Counted from the stretch's first letter, positions 52,452 to 63,077 are shown. The stretch is DNA of 64,000 nt from Cryptosporidium bovis (GCA_009768925.2 VHIT02000052.1:62001-126000), one strand, 5' to 3'. Numbers and translations are program-made. Notes: a model not told the origin generated them from the letters alone.

Positions 52452-54956
52452 TTATATTTTAACTCTATTGACTAGATTTAGCAGATTTCTAAATATCTTC
52501 TCAGTTGTATTGATTGAATCACAATTATTGTTATTTACAATAAACTTTGATATAATATTCAATATTGAATCATCAATAATACAAATTTTTTCCTCGGAAA
52601 TAGAATTATTGAGATAGTAATAATTGTTTGAAAATACCAATATTAGATTATAAAGTGCATCATTTTTGCTACTCGAATATTTTACGTCCTCAAACGTTCT
52701 GATTAGTTCAGCAGAATTAATTATTAAAAGGTTCCTTGTTTCAATAGAGTTCACAGATGCTAAGTTTAATGCTGTTGTATAATTCAGAAATAAAGTCGTA
52801 ATTGAGAGTTTAACATTATCACTTAGGGTTTCTTTTATAGAGAATAAAATATTATTTTTAAATATTCTTTTAATTAAAATATTTATATGGTTTAGTATAT
52901 CTCTTTGCCTTGAAACCATAGCCTGCCTATTAGTTGGGTTACAAAACATATTGGATAAGAATCTCAAGGAAACAATAAGTATTTGCGCCATTAATTCGTA
53001 GATTCCTTTATTTTTAGATTCATCATGATATTCTGAATAAAGCGAATCAACTAGCTTTAGTATTGATGATATCAACCACCAACCTTGATCGCTCTTTTTA
53101 TGAATATCACTGCTTTGTGGGTGTAATGCTAGAATTCTCCATAAATCAATAATAGAAATGGTCATTTTTCTGATTTCTAACAAATTTGACATTTTCCTAT
53201 ATATTATATCCATTTCAACTGCTTTAATTTGTAACTCATTTAATCTATGATCATTAGATTTATAGGCTTTTATTCTATTAAAAAAATCATTCAAATGCTT
53301 AATGTCTATTTCAAATAACATATATTCATTATTGTCTTTGCTCGTTTCATTATTAGATGAGTTAATTAATATAGATAATTCGGGCATAAGGTTTGTTATA
53401 AGACCATCAATATTGTAGTTTCGGAATAATTTGTATTCAAAAAATGGTTCAAATACATCAGTATTTATTTCAAGGAATACATTGGAATCAACTGTATCTT
53501 CTGATTTTGAAATTCTATTCTTAATAAGATTACATATGGTATTCGAATAATCTGCAGAAGGTATTTCTTCTCTCAAGCAAAACTTTTCTACTGAAATTTT
53601 GATGTTGTCATCTATATTAAACGGAAGCTTTAGTGGATTTCTATCATTAATAATAATATTAAATATGTAATCGTAAAATCCATAAGAAAAATAGTCATCA
53701 CCGGAAAATAGTAATTTTTCACTAATTTTATTTTTTACTTTTCCTATTAAAACCCAACGATTTCCAGCCCATTTATATGCATATGTAACTGTGTTGCTTT
53801 TAAATAGCTTAATTTCACCAAATTCAGTTCCAATTACGTCATCTAGCTTTTCCAAATCAAGAATCTCCTCATCAAGGTTAAATATATCTTGGTTATATAC
53901 ATGATTATTTTTTTCATCATATTCATCAATTTTTTGTGATTCCATTTGGTAAATAGTACTTTCAGAGTCTTTATTGTAGGAACTTGATTTCCAAATTCTA
54001 CAAATCCCATCATCAGATGCTGTTATTAACGAGTCAATGGAAGTTGATTCAGCCAAACTCCATATGGTTGAATTTAGGGAAATTGTTTGAATAAGAGAGA
54101 GATCAAAACTCTCAGAAACGTGCCAGATTCCCACTTTGAAATCATCTGATGCGGTGAATAGTCTTCCATTGTGATTTTTTGAAAATAATACATCAAAAAT
54201 AAACGAAGAATGATAAGCCTTGGAGTATTTATGTGTAATTTTTTCTTTACCTGAATGAATTATTAGTTCCCATATTTTTATTAAACAATCGTTAGAAACG
54301 GTAGCAACAATGTATTCTTGATCAGAATTAGTTTTTTTAACTGCAATTGAACGAATAATATCATTATGTGAGTTAACAATTGAATTGACAATTTCACCAC
54401 TTGGAATACGCCACAAAAAAAGAGTCTTATTCTGGCTTCCAGACAATAGATATGTATTTCCATTTTTAACATATGGCACTAATGCAACAGTAACTGCGTA
54501 GGAATGACCAGGAAAAATATGTTTGCAGGCAGTAGAATTCAAATCCCAAATTCTTGCAGTACCGTCCCAACTTCCAGACACAAGAAGGCTTGATTCGCAT
54601 ATTTCCCTTATGCTACATATTGCAGATGTATGACCTTCAAATGTTAACAGTATTTTTCCATCATTTGCGGAAACGCGATAAATAATTTGATCAAGACCTC
54701 CAGAATAGAAAGTGTTATTTTGACATTCGCCTCGGGGCAAGTCTGACGGTTCAAGAGCAAATACATATTTCTTATGATGGGTTAAACACCTTTCCCACCT
54801 CCAAGTACAACAATCTACAGTGTTCCAAATAAAAATTTTATTGTCAAGCCCTCCTGTCACAATCCTACCATCTTTAAGAATGCATACACAACGAATGCAC
54901 TTTTCATGTCCGTAGAGTTCGCTTGAGAGAGAATAGTTATCATTTATGTTTGACAT
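52452..54956 (-). CDS. PLAA: DOA1/UFD3/PLAA: WD40-PFU-PUL ubiquitin-binding CDC48 cofactor
   Basis: An 834-aa protein. DOA1/PLAA binds ubiquitin through its propeller and PFU domain and CDC48/p97 through the PUL domain, in ubiquitin turnover and organelle quality control. Seven WD repeats occupy residues 1-330 (GHEKCIRCVCILKDGRIVTG, FEGHTSAICSIREICES, LLVSGSWDGTARIWDLNS, FPGHSYAVTV and others). The PFU domain is at about 380-490 with the diagnostic YDYIFNIIINDRNPLKLPFN, followed by a C-terminal armadillo-like PUL domain (about 575-834, SIKETLSDNVKLSITTLFLN). The full architecture is present, so it should be functional. Confidence 0.93.
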   Translation of the reverse strand: MSNINDNYSLSSELYGHEKCIRCVCILKDGRIVTGGLDNKIFIWNTVDCCTWRWERCLTHHKKYVFALEPSDLPRGECQNNTFYSGGLDQIIYRVSANDGKILLTFEGHTSAICSIREICESSLLVSGSWDGTARIWDLNSTACKHIFPGHSYAVTVALVPYVKNGNTYLLSGSQNKTLFLWRIPSGEIVNSIVNSHNDIIRSIAVKKTNSDQEYIVATVSNDCLIKIWELIIHSGKEKITHKYSKAYHSSFIFDVLFSKNHNGRLFTASDDFKVGIWHVSESFDLSLIQTISLNSTIWSLAESTSIDSLITASDDGICRIWKSSSYNKDSESTIYQMESQKIDEYDEKNNHVYNQDIFNLDEEILDLEKLDDVIGTEFGEIKLFKSNTVTYAYKWAGNRWVLIGKVKNKISEKLLFSGDDYFSYGFYDYIFNIIINDRNPLKLPFNIDDNIKISVEKFCLREEIPSADYSNTICNLIKNRISKSEDTVDSNVFLEINTDVFEPFFEYKLFRNYNIDGLITNLMPELSILINSSNNETSKDNNEYMLFEIDIKHLNDFFNRIKAYKSNDHRLNELQIKAVEMDIIYRKMSNLLEIRKMTISIIDLWRILALHPQSSDIHKKSDQGWWLISSILKLVDSLYSEYHDESKNKGIYELMAQILIVSLRFLSNMFCNPTNRQAMVSRQRDILNHINILIKRIFKNNILFSIKETLSDNVKLSITTLFLNYTTALNLASVNSIETRNLLIINSAELIRTFEDVKYSSSKNDALYNLILVFSNNYYYLNNSISEEKICIIDDSILNIISKFIVNNNNCDSINTTEKIFRNLLNLVNRVKI

Positions 54957-55497
54957 GATTAGATTAAATACGATATTGCAAAATTTGATATTTTACTGCA
55001 ATATTAATGTAATATTTGTACAAAATAGGATAACTTTTTTTAAGAGAGATTTTAAACGTATAATAATGCGCTAAACATTAATCTAACCTTTTCACAAGGT
55101 TAAACTATTAATGAAAAAAATTTCAAGGAGTATTAACACTTCATTAGCATCTAAAACAAGTTACAAATTATTCAGTTATATCCGGAATTCGAATCTGTAA
55201 ATCTCACTCTAAGGACTATCATTGGGATACTTTTCCCATTAACAAAATAATGAATCATTTAATGGTGAAAATAAATGTGCTAATTATTACGTGGTTCATC
55301 GAATTAATGATTTAAAGTAATTTTTTTGTCAGTTAAGTTGGTGTGTATTGCTTGTTATTGTGTGTTAAAACAATGGCTTATTAAGTAAGTGTGTGACGAT
55401 TTCACTTTCAGCGATTTGGTACACGGAATAATTTCCCTAGATAAATATTTGAAAAAAATTTAGATTAAGATCAATTATTAATATAATAAATCTATAA
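54957..55497. other. Divergent spacer (PLAA / coiled-coil hypothetical)
   Basis: A 541-nt AT-rich spacer. Short open frames only; nothing recognised. Confidence 0.5.
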
Positions 55498-56187
55498 ATG
55501 TTGATTGCTAGGGATTTTGAGAAGTTAAAACAAGATTTGGACATCCTGTTTACTTCTAAAGAAAAAATTGAAAGACAAATTCAAGAAAAAGCATGCCAAC
55601 TTTATAAATTAAATAGTGAATGCATTTCACTTAAAGGATCAGAATTTAATAGTAATAAAGAAATAAAGTCACTATCTTTCGAGATATGTAAGTATGTTAG
55701 TGAGGTACTGCAAGTAAAACTAAATAGTGGATCAAGAGAGAATACGAATGATGTTAATCAGGAGAAAACATGCCTTAAAATTGACGGGAAGGTTACGATT
55801 GAGCAAGGGGAAACAATTTCAGAGAACCTCAATGAAAATACGAGTAAAAGACCATTTATTAATACAAGCAGCTACGCATTTCAAAATGTGTATAAACTCG
55901 ATGATTTTATGAATACAACCAATTGGTTATGGAATAATGAATTAAAGTCGCGGATAGTGGAAGTTGCTTCGAATAAGAATAAAAACTTTACTTCCGCGTC
56001 AACCAAACCTCGACAGACAATAGGAAGCACGCAAGTTTGTTTACAGAGCTACAAGAGAAGGCAGTGCAATGCACTACCAAAACTAGTTTGTAGGACAGTT
56101 ACTATTGAAGAGAAAGCAAGGGAGGAAAATACAAACAATGAACAGAACCCACTTAAAAGTTACATTCAAAGAGCATTTAAGTCATAG
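55498..56187 (+). CDS. Coiled-coil hypothetical protein, 229 aa
   Basis: Not recognised. It starts at an ATG. Residues 1-50 and 58-75 form heptad-like helices (FEKLKQDLDILFTSKEKIER, IQEKACQLYKLNSE), compatible with a coiled coil. The middle is acidic and low complexity, and the C-terminal 70 residues are basic with Thr/Asn (STKPRQTIGSTQVCL, YKRRQCNALPKLVCRTV). No signal or membrane segment is seen. A cytoskeletal or nuclear adaptor is possible, but nothing specific can be claimed. It is convergent with UBA1. Confidence 0.55.
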   Translation: MLIARDFEKLKQDLDILFTSKEKIERQIQEKACQLYKLNSECISLKGSEFNSNKEIKSLSFEICKYVSEVLQVKLNSGSRENTNDVNQEKTCLKIDGKVTIEQGETISENLNENTSKRPFINTSSYAFQNVYKLDDFMNTTNWLWNNELKSRIVEVASNKNKNFTSASTKPRQTIGSTQVCLQSYKRRQCNALPKLVCRTVTIEEKAREENTNNEQNPLKSYIQRAFKS

Positions 56188-56310
56188 AGTTAGCAGACTC
56201 CGAATCTCGTACCAGTTTTGTTGTGACTCACCCAAAATTTACATTCACAGTCTAGATTTATTCGTTTAGTTTTATTAAAAAGTGTTATTTAAAATTAGAC
56301 AATACAGATA

Positions 56311-59300
56311 TCATTTAAAAATAAACTTGATAGAAGGTATGATTGTGTCAACCCCATCATCAATGTCACAACAACTAACTTCAAGAGTAATATTGTTCTT
56401 TGTAGGGGGCAGTGTTTTTTTAGTTATTTGTTCTATTAGTGTTATTACAGGTGATAACTTTCTTTCTTCGTGTGTTGGCATGTATGCATTGTAAAGACAA
56501 ACATTTCCAAAAGATATGATTTGAGCTTCTAGATTCATCTCTTGTGCAAGGTAGTCAATTATATTCTGTATAGTTCCATCCTTCTGTTCAATTACAAGTT
56601 TATCCCATGAAGTAAAACCATCGGGCTTTGCCCTCAAGGGGCCACCAACAATAGGATCATATTCCTTTGACTTAGTTTTATGGGGAGGCAAAGGCTCCGT
56701 TATCACAAATAAAGGTAGAGATAGATTAATAAATGAATTTTTAAAGTATTCGATCTTTCTTTTCTTGTTCGAGGCAACTTTTAGTGCTTCAAACGAAACT
56801 AGACCTGTTATCATTGCTGTTGTAGTTGCCATTGCAGGTATTATGCGCCCAGCAATCATTTTGCATTTATGACGATCACATTCAGTTATTGAATAGTTCC
56901 TAGCTCTCAGGTTTGCACATGAATTCATGAAATCAATATGGTAATTAGTATCATCATCTTTTTCGAACTCAATAGGTTGTATAATTCCGAGGCATACACT
57001 CCTCTGCGAGTCTGAAAGTGAAATCAATTGATTTAAGCACTCATCAATGTTACTCATTTCATTATTTTTCGAACCTGACAAAGCTTCTGTATTCTCATTT
57101 CCAGTTTTGTCGTCTTCACCTTCGTCAACTTTAATGAAAACAGTTTTTGCGATAAATTCCGGCAGAGTAACCTCACTTACAACCTTTTTTATGAGTAGGT
57201 AGTCTTTTATTTCTGGCAATTTCACAACAGAAGAAAACAGGTTCGATGCTGATAAGATGAAATTGAAGTGCAAGTTATCATTTATATCCAACTTAATAGG
57301 GATTGGACACCTCTTTGGACCTGACCAAAAAGGTGAACCGTCATTATTTACGTGATCAGGTGGGAAGTTTGTTAGAAGTTGTTTTATTTGGCAATAAAAG
57401 TAATCGTGAAACAATAGTATTGATTTTTTAATACAATCTTCATGCGTAGGACTTTTGAAAGACACCCAATTTATTAATTCAAGTATTTTCTGAGTCTTTT
57501 CCTGCAATAAATTGGGATTCCCTCGTTCTTTAAGTTGTCTAATGTATGATTCAGGACCATTCAGGAAAGCAATTGCTTCCTGTGGGTCAGATGTAAATAT
57601 TCCCTGAAATGAATCTCGTGCCCATTCAATTGTATGTTCTATTGCATGAGGAAAATGTTTGAGTGTGCATAAGGGTATACTCTCTTCCGCAGGGTCACGG
57701 TTATCTGAATAGGATTGAGTTTGGTGAGGAAGATATGTTTCACTGTTTGCTTTGGTTCCAAGTGTTCCGCTTTCCAGAAGCGGCTTTTCGAACCACAAAC
57801 AACGGTCATTGATGTACATCCTGGAAGGAACATTATCAAGAGCATTAATCACAAAGTTTATTTTCTCCCAGAAATGATCATCGAAAACATCTTCTGTCTC
57901 TATTCCCACGCGAGTTTGAAGTGAAATAACGTTGATGTCCTTATTTATCGTTTTTATAACTTGACCAGCAATTGCACTCTTTGGTGACCCTACGTGATTC
58001 TGTCTAAATAAAAACTGTCTATTTAAATTTGACGTTTCAATGCTATCCATATCAGTTACTGTAATTGATCCACTCTGGCCACATCCCAATCCCAACAGCG
58101 CCATGCTTTTTAGAAATTCACATCCTAATGCACCTGCACCAACAACAAATACATTCATTTCTGCAAGATCAGCTTGGAATTTTCTCCCAAAAATCACGAT
58201 TTGGTCGTCATATCTACTGTTCAATGGCATAAATTCATCTGGAGTTACACCTTCGGTTGACCTTAAAGAAAGCTGTTCGAATGAATCAAAAAAGAAAAAT
58301 TGCCGTAGTGGGGTGTATTTTCCAACAAATTTTACAATTTCTTGGGCAGCAATTCCACCCAAGAAAGAAGCCATTGGAGAAAGACAACATTTTGAATATT
58401 TACATACATTTTCCACTATATTTTCATCGATCTCATCAACTGTTACGATTAGATGCTTTCTGCTATCACCAGCTTTGATTTTTTCCTTAGAATTCTCATT
58501 CATTGTCTGGGCTATTGAATGACACTCTTTAATGGCCTGTAAGTCTGTGTGATCTGGACGTGATCCGCTGACATCTGAATATTGAAGAACTGAATTAATT
58601 GCGAAAAAGAGTTGCTCTGACCTGCCGAATTTATTTAAATCAGGAACTAATAACATTCCTTGATTATCACATATCGGATATTCTAATGCCTCCTTCAGAG
58701 ACTTGAAGTTGTAATTTACGGGGACTTTCACTTGGGTTACAATTCCTTCTCTTTCGTATTCACCGAAGTAACCCTTTCCAACTTGAATGGTAAAGTGATG
58801 TTTCCCTGTATGAGTAACTTTATAGGGGCCAGTATTATTTAGTTCACTCATTCCACGAACTTCTCTAAAAACTACAAAATCGCCTTCTTGAAAAGGCAGA
58901 AGTTTCTCCGCTAGACAAACTACTTTTATCTCTTCATTTTCTTTAGTGATGTTGGCAATAATTGCACTTTTTGGTTCTTCTCCATTAGGGTCAAATACAT
59001 TAAATGAATTACCAAAATCTACAAAAATTGAACCGCATAAACCGAGACTATTTGCAGATATAAAACCTATGTTTCTTGAATGACTTCTGCAAATTTCATT
59101 ATAATGTAGTTGGTCAGACAATGGAATGTCTGCGCAAACAAGCACATCGTGGTCAAATATTAGTTGTTCTGAAACCTTGCCGTAATGTACCTTAACATTT
59201 ACATATTCATTGAGTCCTGCTAACTTATTTACACAAGCATCAGAACGTCGGTGCCCTTGCTTTACATCGATTTCAGTTATGTAAAAGTTCGCACCCATGT

Positions 59301-59631
59301 CTGAATATTTACATAACTCATCATCGACTAAGGTTACTGAATTTGGACCTGCAAGGATGATGTTTTTGGCTATTTCAACTCCGAGTCCACGAAGCCCCAC
59401 AATAATTACTCTTAATTTGATAAGTTTACCCATGGCCTCGAGCCCCAAAGTCCCAATCTGACGACTGTAGAGATTGGTATCAATTTCATTTTTTCTATCA
59501 GTATACATTTGGAAAAAATCACTTTTTGAAGCTATACGAAATTCAGAAAGGTTTCCTAGTGTTTCGATCTCAAAATTGAGAATAATACACTTCAAATATA
59601 TCTCAAACAAAATTGATCCCCCACCCCCCAT
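56311..59631 (-). CDS. UBA1: Ubiquitin-activating enzyme E1 (UBA1)
   Basis: 1106 aa from the first ATG, or 1065 from Met42 (59508), which fits the family better because the conserved LYSRQIGTLGLEAMGKL follows directly. It adenylates ubiquitin and passes it to E2s. It has an inactive adenylation half (VIIVGLRGLGVEIAKNIILA), the FCCH insertion (GPYKVTHTGKHHFTI), and an active adenylation half (VFVVGAGALGCEFLKSMALL, MDSIETSNLNRQFLFRQNHV). The catalytic cysteine is in SIPLCTLKHFPHAIEHTIEW (Cys655 from the first Met), and a C-terminal ubiquitin-fold domain ends the protein. The PLCTLK.FP.AIEHT sequence matches UBA1 rather than UBA6. All key residues are intact. Confidence 0.95.
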   Translation of the reverse strand: MGGGGSILFEIYLKCIILNFEIETLGNLSEFRIASKSDFFQMYTDRKNEIDTNLYSRQIGTLGLEAMGKLIKLRVIIVGLRGLGVEIAKNIILAGPNSVTLVDDELCKYSDMGANFYITEIDVKQGHRRSDACVNKLAGLNEYVNVKVHYGKVSEQLIFDHDVLVCADIPLSDQLHYNEICRSHSRNIGFISANSLGLCGSIFVDFGNSFNVFDPNGEEPKSAIIANITKENEEIKVVCLAEKLLPFQEGDFVVFREVRGMSELNNTGPYKVTHTGKHHFTIQVGKGYFGEYEREGIVTQVKVPVNYNFKSLKEALEYPICDNQGMLLVPDLNKFGRSEQLFFAINSVLQYSDVSGSRPDHTDLQAIKECHSIAQTMNENSKEKIKAGDSRKHLIVTVDEIDENIVENVCKYSKCCLSPMASFLGGIAAQEIVKFVGKYTPLRQFFFFDSFEQLSLRSTEGVTPDEFMPLNSRYDDQIVIFGRKFQADLAEMNVFVVGAGALGCEFLKSMALLGLGCGQSGSITVTDMDSIETSNLNRQFLFRQNHVGSPKSAIAGQVIKTINKDINVISLQTRVGIETEDVFDDHFWEKINFVINALDNVPSRMYINDRCLWFEKPLLESGTLGTKANSETYLPHQTQSYSDNRDPAEESIPLCTLKHFPHAIEHTIEWARDSFQGIFTSDPQEAIAFLNGPESYIRQLKERGNPNLLQEKTQKILELINWVSFKSPTHEDCIKKSILLFHDYFYCQIKQLLTNFPPDHVNNDGSPFWSGPKRCPIPIKLDINDNLHFNFILSASNLFSSVVKLPEIKDYLLIKKVVSEVTLPEFIAKTVFIKVDEGEDDKTGNENTEALSGSKNNEMSNIDECLNQLISLSDSQRSVCLGIIQPIEFEKDDDTNYHIDFMNSCANLRARNYSITECDRHKCKMIAGRIIPAMATTTAMITGLVSFEALKVASNKKRKIEYFKNSFINLSLPLFVITEPLPPHKTKSKEYDPIVGGPLRAKPDGFTSWDKLVIEQKDGTIQNIIDYLAQEMNLEAQIISFGNVCLYNAYMPTHEERKLSPVITLIEQITKKTLPPTKNNITLEVSCCDIDDGVDTIIPSIKFIFK

Positions 59632-59808
59632 CCTCTTTCAAAAGCCAATATATTGGCGCAAGCCCAAAAAGTAAAAACACAAGTATAGGGTTGCTTTTTC
59701 CCTAGAACAAAAAAAACATATATAATACATAATCCGGGATCGTAACTCAGTTATTAACTAATTATCTATTAATACAAGAAGATATTTACGAATTCTAGTG
59801 ACCAACAT

Positions 59809-60432
59809 CTACTTTGCCTCCTGCCTATCTGACGACACTCTTTCTCTAAACCTTTCGATAACACACTTAATCCTTTCTAATGCCCTTTTGTCGGTCCCGG
59901 CACAATTCTCAGGTAGATATGGTGGGGAGACTGTTATTCCCATTACTTCAATGTTTTCGTTGTTCCAACTGCAGTTGGGATGAGTTTTATGGATGAAGTC
60001 AAATGTTGCCTGACCCATAGGTGTAACATTTTCTCCCCAATGTTTTAGATTGGATATAGCATTATTTATTGCTATCTCTTCTCTCTTCGTGGCGATTTCG
60101 ATATAATTCTCTGGTAAATTCACGTCAATTCTGGAGCATCTTCCCTCTGGGAAAGGTTCCACATCGCATACTGAATCACTTCTAATAACTTTAAAATTGC
60201 TGTATCCCGTTTTAGTGTCTTCCTCTGAAAAAATTAAAGTACAGTTATCGTAGTTTGAAAAGTTAACTTACTTAATACTACAAAATCACAGTCCGGAAAG
60301 AAACAACAGACTTGACCTTTGAACACTTCACCATCAGTGGTGCGAATAGATACTGATTCTATGAAATAACATTAGTTTGTGATATTTGAAGTCGATTCAT
60401 TGAAACCTACCCAAATATTTTAATTGCTTCAT
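59809..60432 (-). CDS. LSM12: LSM12-like protein, three exons
   Basis: Exons are 60432-60411, 60358-60272 and 60224-59809, with GT-AG introns of 52 and 47 nt (both phase 1), giving 174 aa. LSM12 combines an N-terminal Lsm-like fold with an anticodon-binding-like domain and acts in RNA regulation with ataxin-2-type partners. Exons 1-2 encode the Lsm strand series (VSIRTTDGEVFKGQVCCF, CDFVVLK). Exon 3 carries SNFKVIRSDSV, then the AD domain: KREEIAINNAISNLKHWGEN, TPMGQATFDFIHKT, CSWNNENIEVMGITVSPPYL, NCAG, ALERIKCVIERF. This matches family blocks (ENI.V...V.I.PPY...NC.G). Length is near the human protein (195). Confidence 0.9.
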
Positions 60433-60829
60433 TTGATCTAATGTAACACCTATGCCACTGACTCAGCTAACTTCAAGAACGAAATGTTAAACAACAAACC
60501 AGAAAAAGCAAATTAAAGGTAGGTAACCCCGAAGCCACTAAAATCATCAGATATATGCGGATATTTGAATATCTATCGTTCAGTCATTAACTAAAGCAGC
60601 ACTAATTCGGCACTCAAAGAAAGGAAGGGCATTCAAGGCGGCACATAATGACCGCCATTTGTGGATTTATTTACGCTTCATGTCGTAAACTGACAATAAA
60701 TGCGTTATTTTTTTTTGTGAGATTAACCCACAATCTATTAGACAATAATTAACCTATATTTATGAAAGGTTAATACATAAAACAATAAATTATTTAGATG
60801 TGATATGTGAACAACAGAACAATTCTCAG
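60433..60829. other. Divergent spacer (LSM12 / PH-like protein)
   Basis: A 397-nt spacer with a perfect 5-bp GGCGG...CCGCC hairpin near 60637-60656. Otherwise AT-rich, with no gene. Confidence 0.5.
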
Positions 60830-61588
60830 ATGGTATTCCTTTTTAGTGATCTTTTTTGGTGGTGTAGGCTTGATTTAGAAAATTGTTTGACTTTTCCCAA
60901 CTCAAGTTCAGACCAAGAATTTATAATAGATGAAAAAACATATTTAAATTTATTAAATAACAATATCTATCTTGAACATGAGAGCAATATGGACGATTAT
61001 TTGTTGAAGCAAGAAGCAAAGAAATTAAGCAAGAATTCTACTGTTATGCAATGTATAGATCAGGGGGGTGAGGAATTAAAAAGGGAAAAAGTGAAAAACT
61101 TTATGAAACTAAGCCAATCCTTTGCAAATGAGATGATTAATGGAGTTAAAATTGAAATAGTATTGGGGGATGGCAAGGCACATAAGTTGCACATGTCACT
61201 TAACAGGGAATTGAATGCGCTGCATTTACGCAGAAGCGGAAAAAAACTTGTTCTTCCATTAAATATAGTTAGTTCAGTGGAAATTCCATCAAGAAATCTG
61301 ATTTCAGAGGCTCCTGAACTACAAAATGTGGATAAGAGCGAGCTTGAACGCATAGTAATAATTTCAACAGTAACAGACGACTGGTACATATTCATTATGA
61401 AAAACACGGACATGCGAGATCGATTCTATAAACAAATGAGATTGATAGTTGCTTCAATTAAAATAACGCTAGTAGGAAATGACAAATATTGGGGTAACAC
61501 ATTTAGCGGCACTTTAATGGACTCAGTTCACATTGAAGATGATGTAGATGCAATCGAAATCTTTGGAGAAGAAGAACAGGAACTCTAA
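60830..61588 (+). CDS. Hypothetical protein with possible PH fold, ISP-like
   Basis: 252 aa from the ATG at 60830. The N-terminus is uncertain: the frame is open further 5' without an ATG, so a first exon may be missing. From about residue 90 the pattern FMKLSQSFANEMINGVKIEIV, DGKAHKLHMSLNRELNALHL, KKLVLPLNIVSSVEI, IVIISTVTDDWYIFIM and TDMRDRFYKQMRLIVASIKI reads as seven short strands plus a C-terminal helix, i.e. a PH-type fold. It resembles apicomplexan inner-membrane-complex ISP proteins (F...M..G....V......H.....D.EL..L.L). The N-terminal Gly/Cys acylation motif of ISPs is not visible. The ISP identity is tentative. Confidence 0.45.
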   Translation: MVFLFSDLFWWCRLDLENCLTFPNSSSDQEFIIDEKTYLNLLNNNIYLEHESNMDDYLLKQEAKKLSKNSTVMQCIDQGGEELKREKVKNFMKLSQSFANEMINGVKIEIVLGDGKAHKLHMSLNRELNALHLRRSGKKLVLPLNIVSSVEIPSRNLISEAPELQNVDKSELERIVIISTVTDDWYIFIMKNTDMRDRFYKQMRLIVASIKITLVGNDKYWGNTFSGTLMDSVHIEDDVDAIEIFGEEEQEL

Positions 61589-61673
61589 GTTATTAAATCT
61601 CAAGTATTAATAAGGTAATGATAATAATACTCTTAACTAAATGTTCCGTTAATATTTTGATACTTTCATTTTA

Positions 61674-62792
61674 TTAATTTGCTTTTTTGCATAGTGTCTC
61701 TGAATACTCCCACAACTTTTTTGATGCATTCAAATCGAGAGAAATTGGTGAAGAAATACCTAATGAACATTGTGAATAGTACCCCCCTGGGAGTAGGTGT
61801 TCTTCTTTCGAATAACAACAAAATAGTGTTGTTTGTGCGCCAGTGAAAGGTGTTTTTGCAAAAAATTTCATAATAGGATATAACAATTTAAAAATTATGC
61901 TACCATCAATATATCGTGACAGGCCAGTGTCTACACAACCAGGATGTAGTGCGAATGTGCTAACACCTTTATGTCCATATCTAATTTGGAGCTCCCTCGT
62001 AAAATATATATTACAAAGTTTGCTAATGCCGTAAAATCTCACTCTATTGTAACTACTTTCATTTACGTTTTCCAGCTCGGAAATATCAAATCCAAAGGGA
62101 ACAGCAAGATGCGCAATACTTGAAACATTGATTATTCTACTCTTACTTTTCAGTATTAGTGGTAATAATTCAGTTGTCAAGTAAAAATGTCCAAGATAGT
62201 TTGAAATGAATTGAAATTCGACACCATTAACTAATTTAAAGGGGGAAGCCATTATTCCTGCGTTGTTTATTAATATGTCTAGCCTATCTAGTTTAGATAT
62301 TACTTCTTTAGAGCATGCTTCAACACTTTTCAATGAAGTCAGATCACATTCTATAATATGAATTTTGGTTAATGGTTTGCCAAATAACCGTATTTGATTC
62401 CCTATCTTCTCAATTTTTTTTTTATCTCTACAGCAGAGAACAAGTTCCGTTACACCCCACTCAAGTAACTGCCTTGTAGTTTCCAATCCTATCCCACTTG
62501 TGCATCCTGTTATCATCACCGTTTTCCCCATTAATAAGTCTTTCTTTTCAAGTATTCTCTTCGGTAAGCACCTACCCCTTGCTATCGACCTGCACACCAG
62601 CAGTAAAAGGGCGTAGTAAAGAATGAAGAAGGGAAGGCCAAATGAAAATAGCGACGTCCCATTGACAATGCCAAAACTTCTAACGAAAAAAGGAGCTAAC
62701 AAACCGAAAGAGAAGGTCAAGATACTGAGAAAAGCAGGCTCGGTAAATAGGGAGCTCACTATTACATACAAGAGTAGGACTCTATTCATCAT
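61674..62792 (-). CDS. Membrane-anchored short-chain dehydrogenase/reductase (retinol dehydrogenase-like)
   Basis: A 372-aa classical SDR with an N-terminal membrane region (two hydrophobic spans within residues 1-70). Cofactor motif TGCTSGIG lies near residue 95, LCCRDKKK suggests NADP(H) preference (basic residues after strand 2), and DLTSLKSV, LINNAGIM (near 175), the catalytic Ser in RIINVSSIAH and YGISK (Tyr near 254) follow. PGCVDTGL completes the family set. Closest by pattern are RDH11-14/WWOX-type oxidoreductases acting on lipids. The substrate is unknown. The active site is intact. It is divergent from the P0 gene. Confidence 0.9.
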   Translation of the reverse strand: MMNRVLLLYVIVSSLFTEPAFLSILTFSFGLLAPFFVRSFGIVNGTSLFSFGLPFFILYYALLLLVCRSIARGRCLPKRILEKKDLLMGKTVMITGCTSGIGLETTRQLLEWGVTELVLCCRDKKKIEKIGNQIRLFGKPLTKIHIIECDLTSLKSVEACSKEVISKLDRLDILINNAGIMASPFKLVNGVEFQFISNYLGHFYLTTELLPLILKSKSRIINVSSIAHLAVPFGFDISELENVNESSYNRVRFYGISKLCNIYFTRELQIRYGHKGVSTFALHPGCVDTGLSRYIDGSIIFKLLYPIMKFFAKTPFTGAQTTLFCCYSKEEHLLPGGYYSQCSLGISSPISLDLNASKKLWEYSETLCKKAN

Positions 62793-63041
62793 TCTACGTA
62801 ACTACCGGAAAAATTCGGTGAATTCAATTGAAAATACCTTTCAGCGCTAGTAAGGGGATAAGTTATGACTTGAGGACATCCACGGTTATACGTAAATATT
62901 TAACAAAGATAAAATGTTTCTATCACATATGTCAAAGTATCTACGAGTGGAAAAACATAGACTCAAGGTAAAGGTTGCTTAACCTAGTGAAGACTCCCTA
63001 GAACTACAATTAAATCCAACCTAATTAAGCACACTATAGTT

Positions 63042-63077
63042 CACTCAAAAAGAGTCGCCGCCGTCTCTTTTTTAGTG
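63042..63077. other. Stem-loop upstream of P0 (CACT-AAAAAGAG / CTCTTTTT-AGTG)
   Basis: CACT + AAAAAGAG pairs with CTCTTTTT + AGTG, 12 pairs with one mismatch, around a GC-rich 10-nt loop TCGCCGCCGT. It is about 210 nt before the P0 ATG. Confidence 0.45.
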
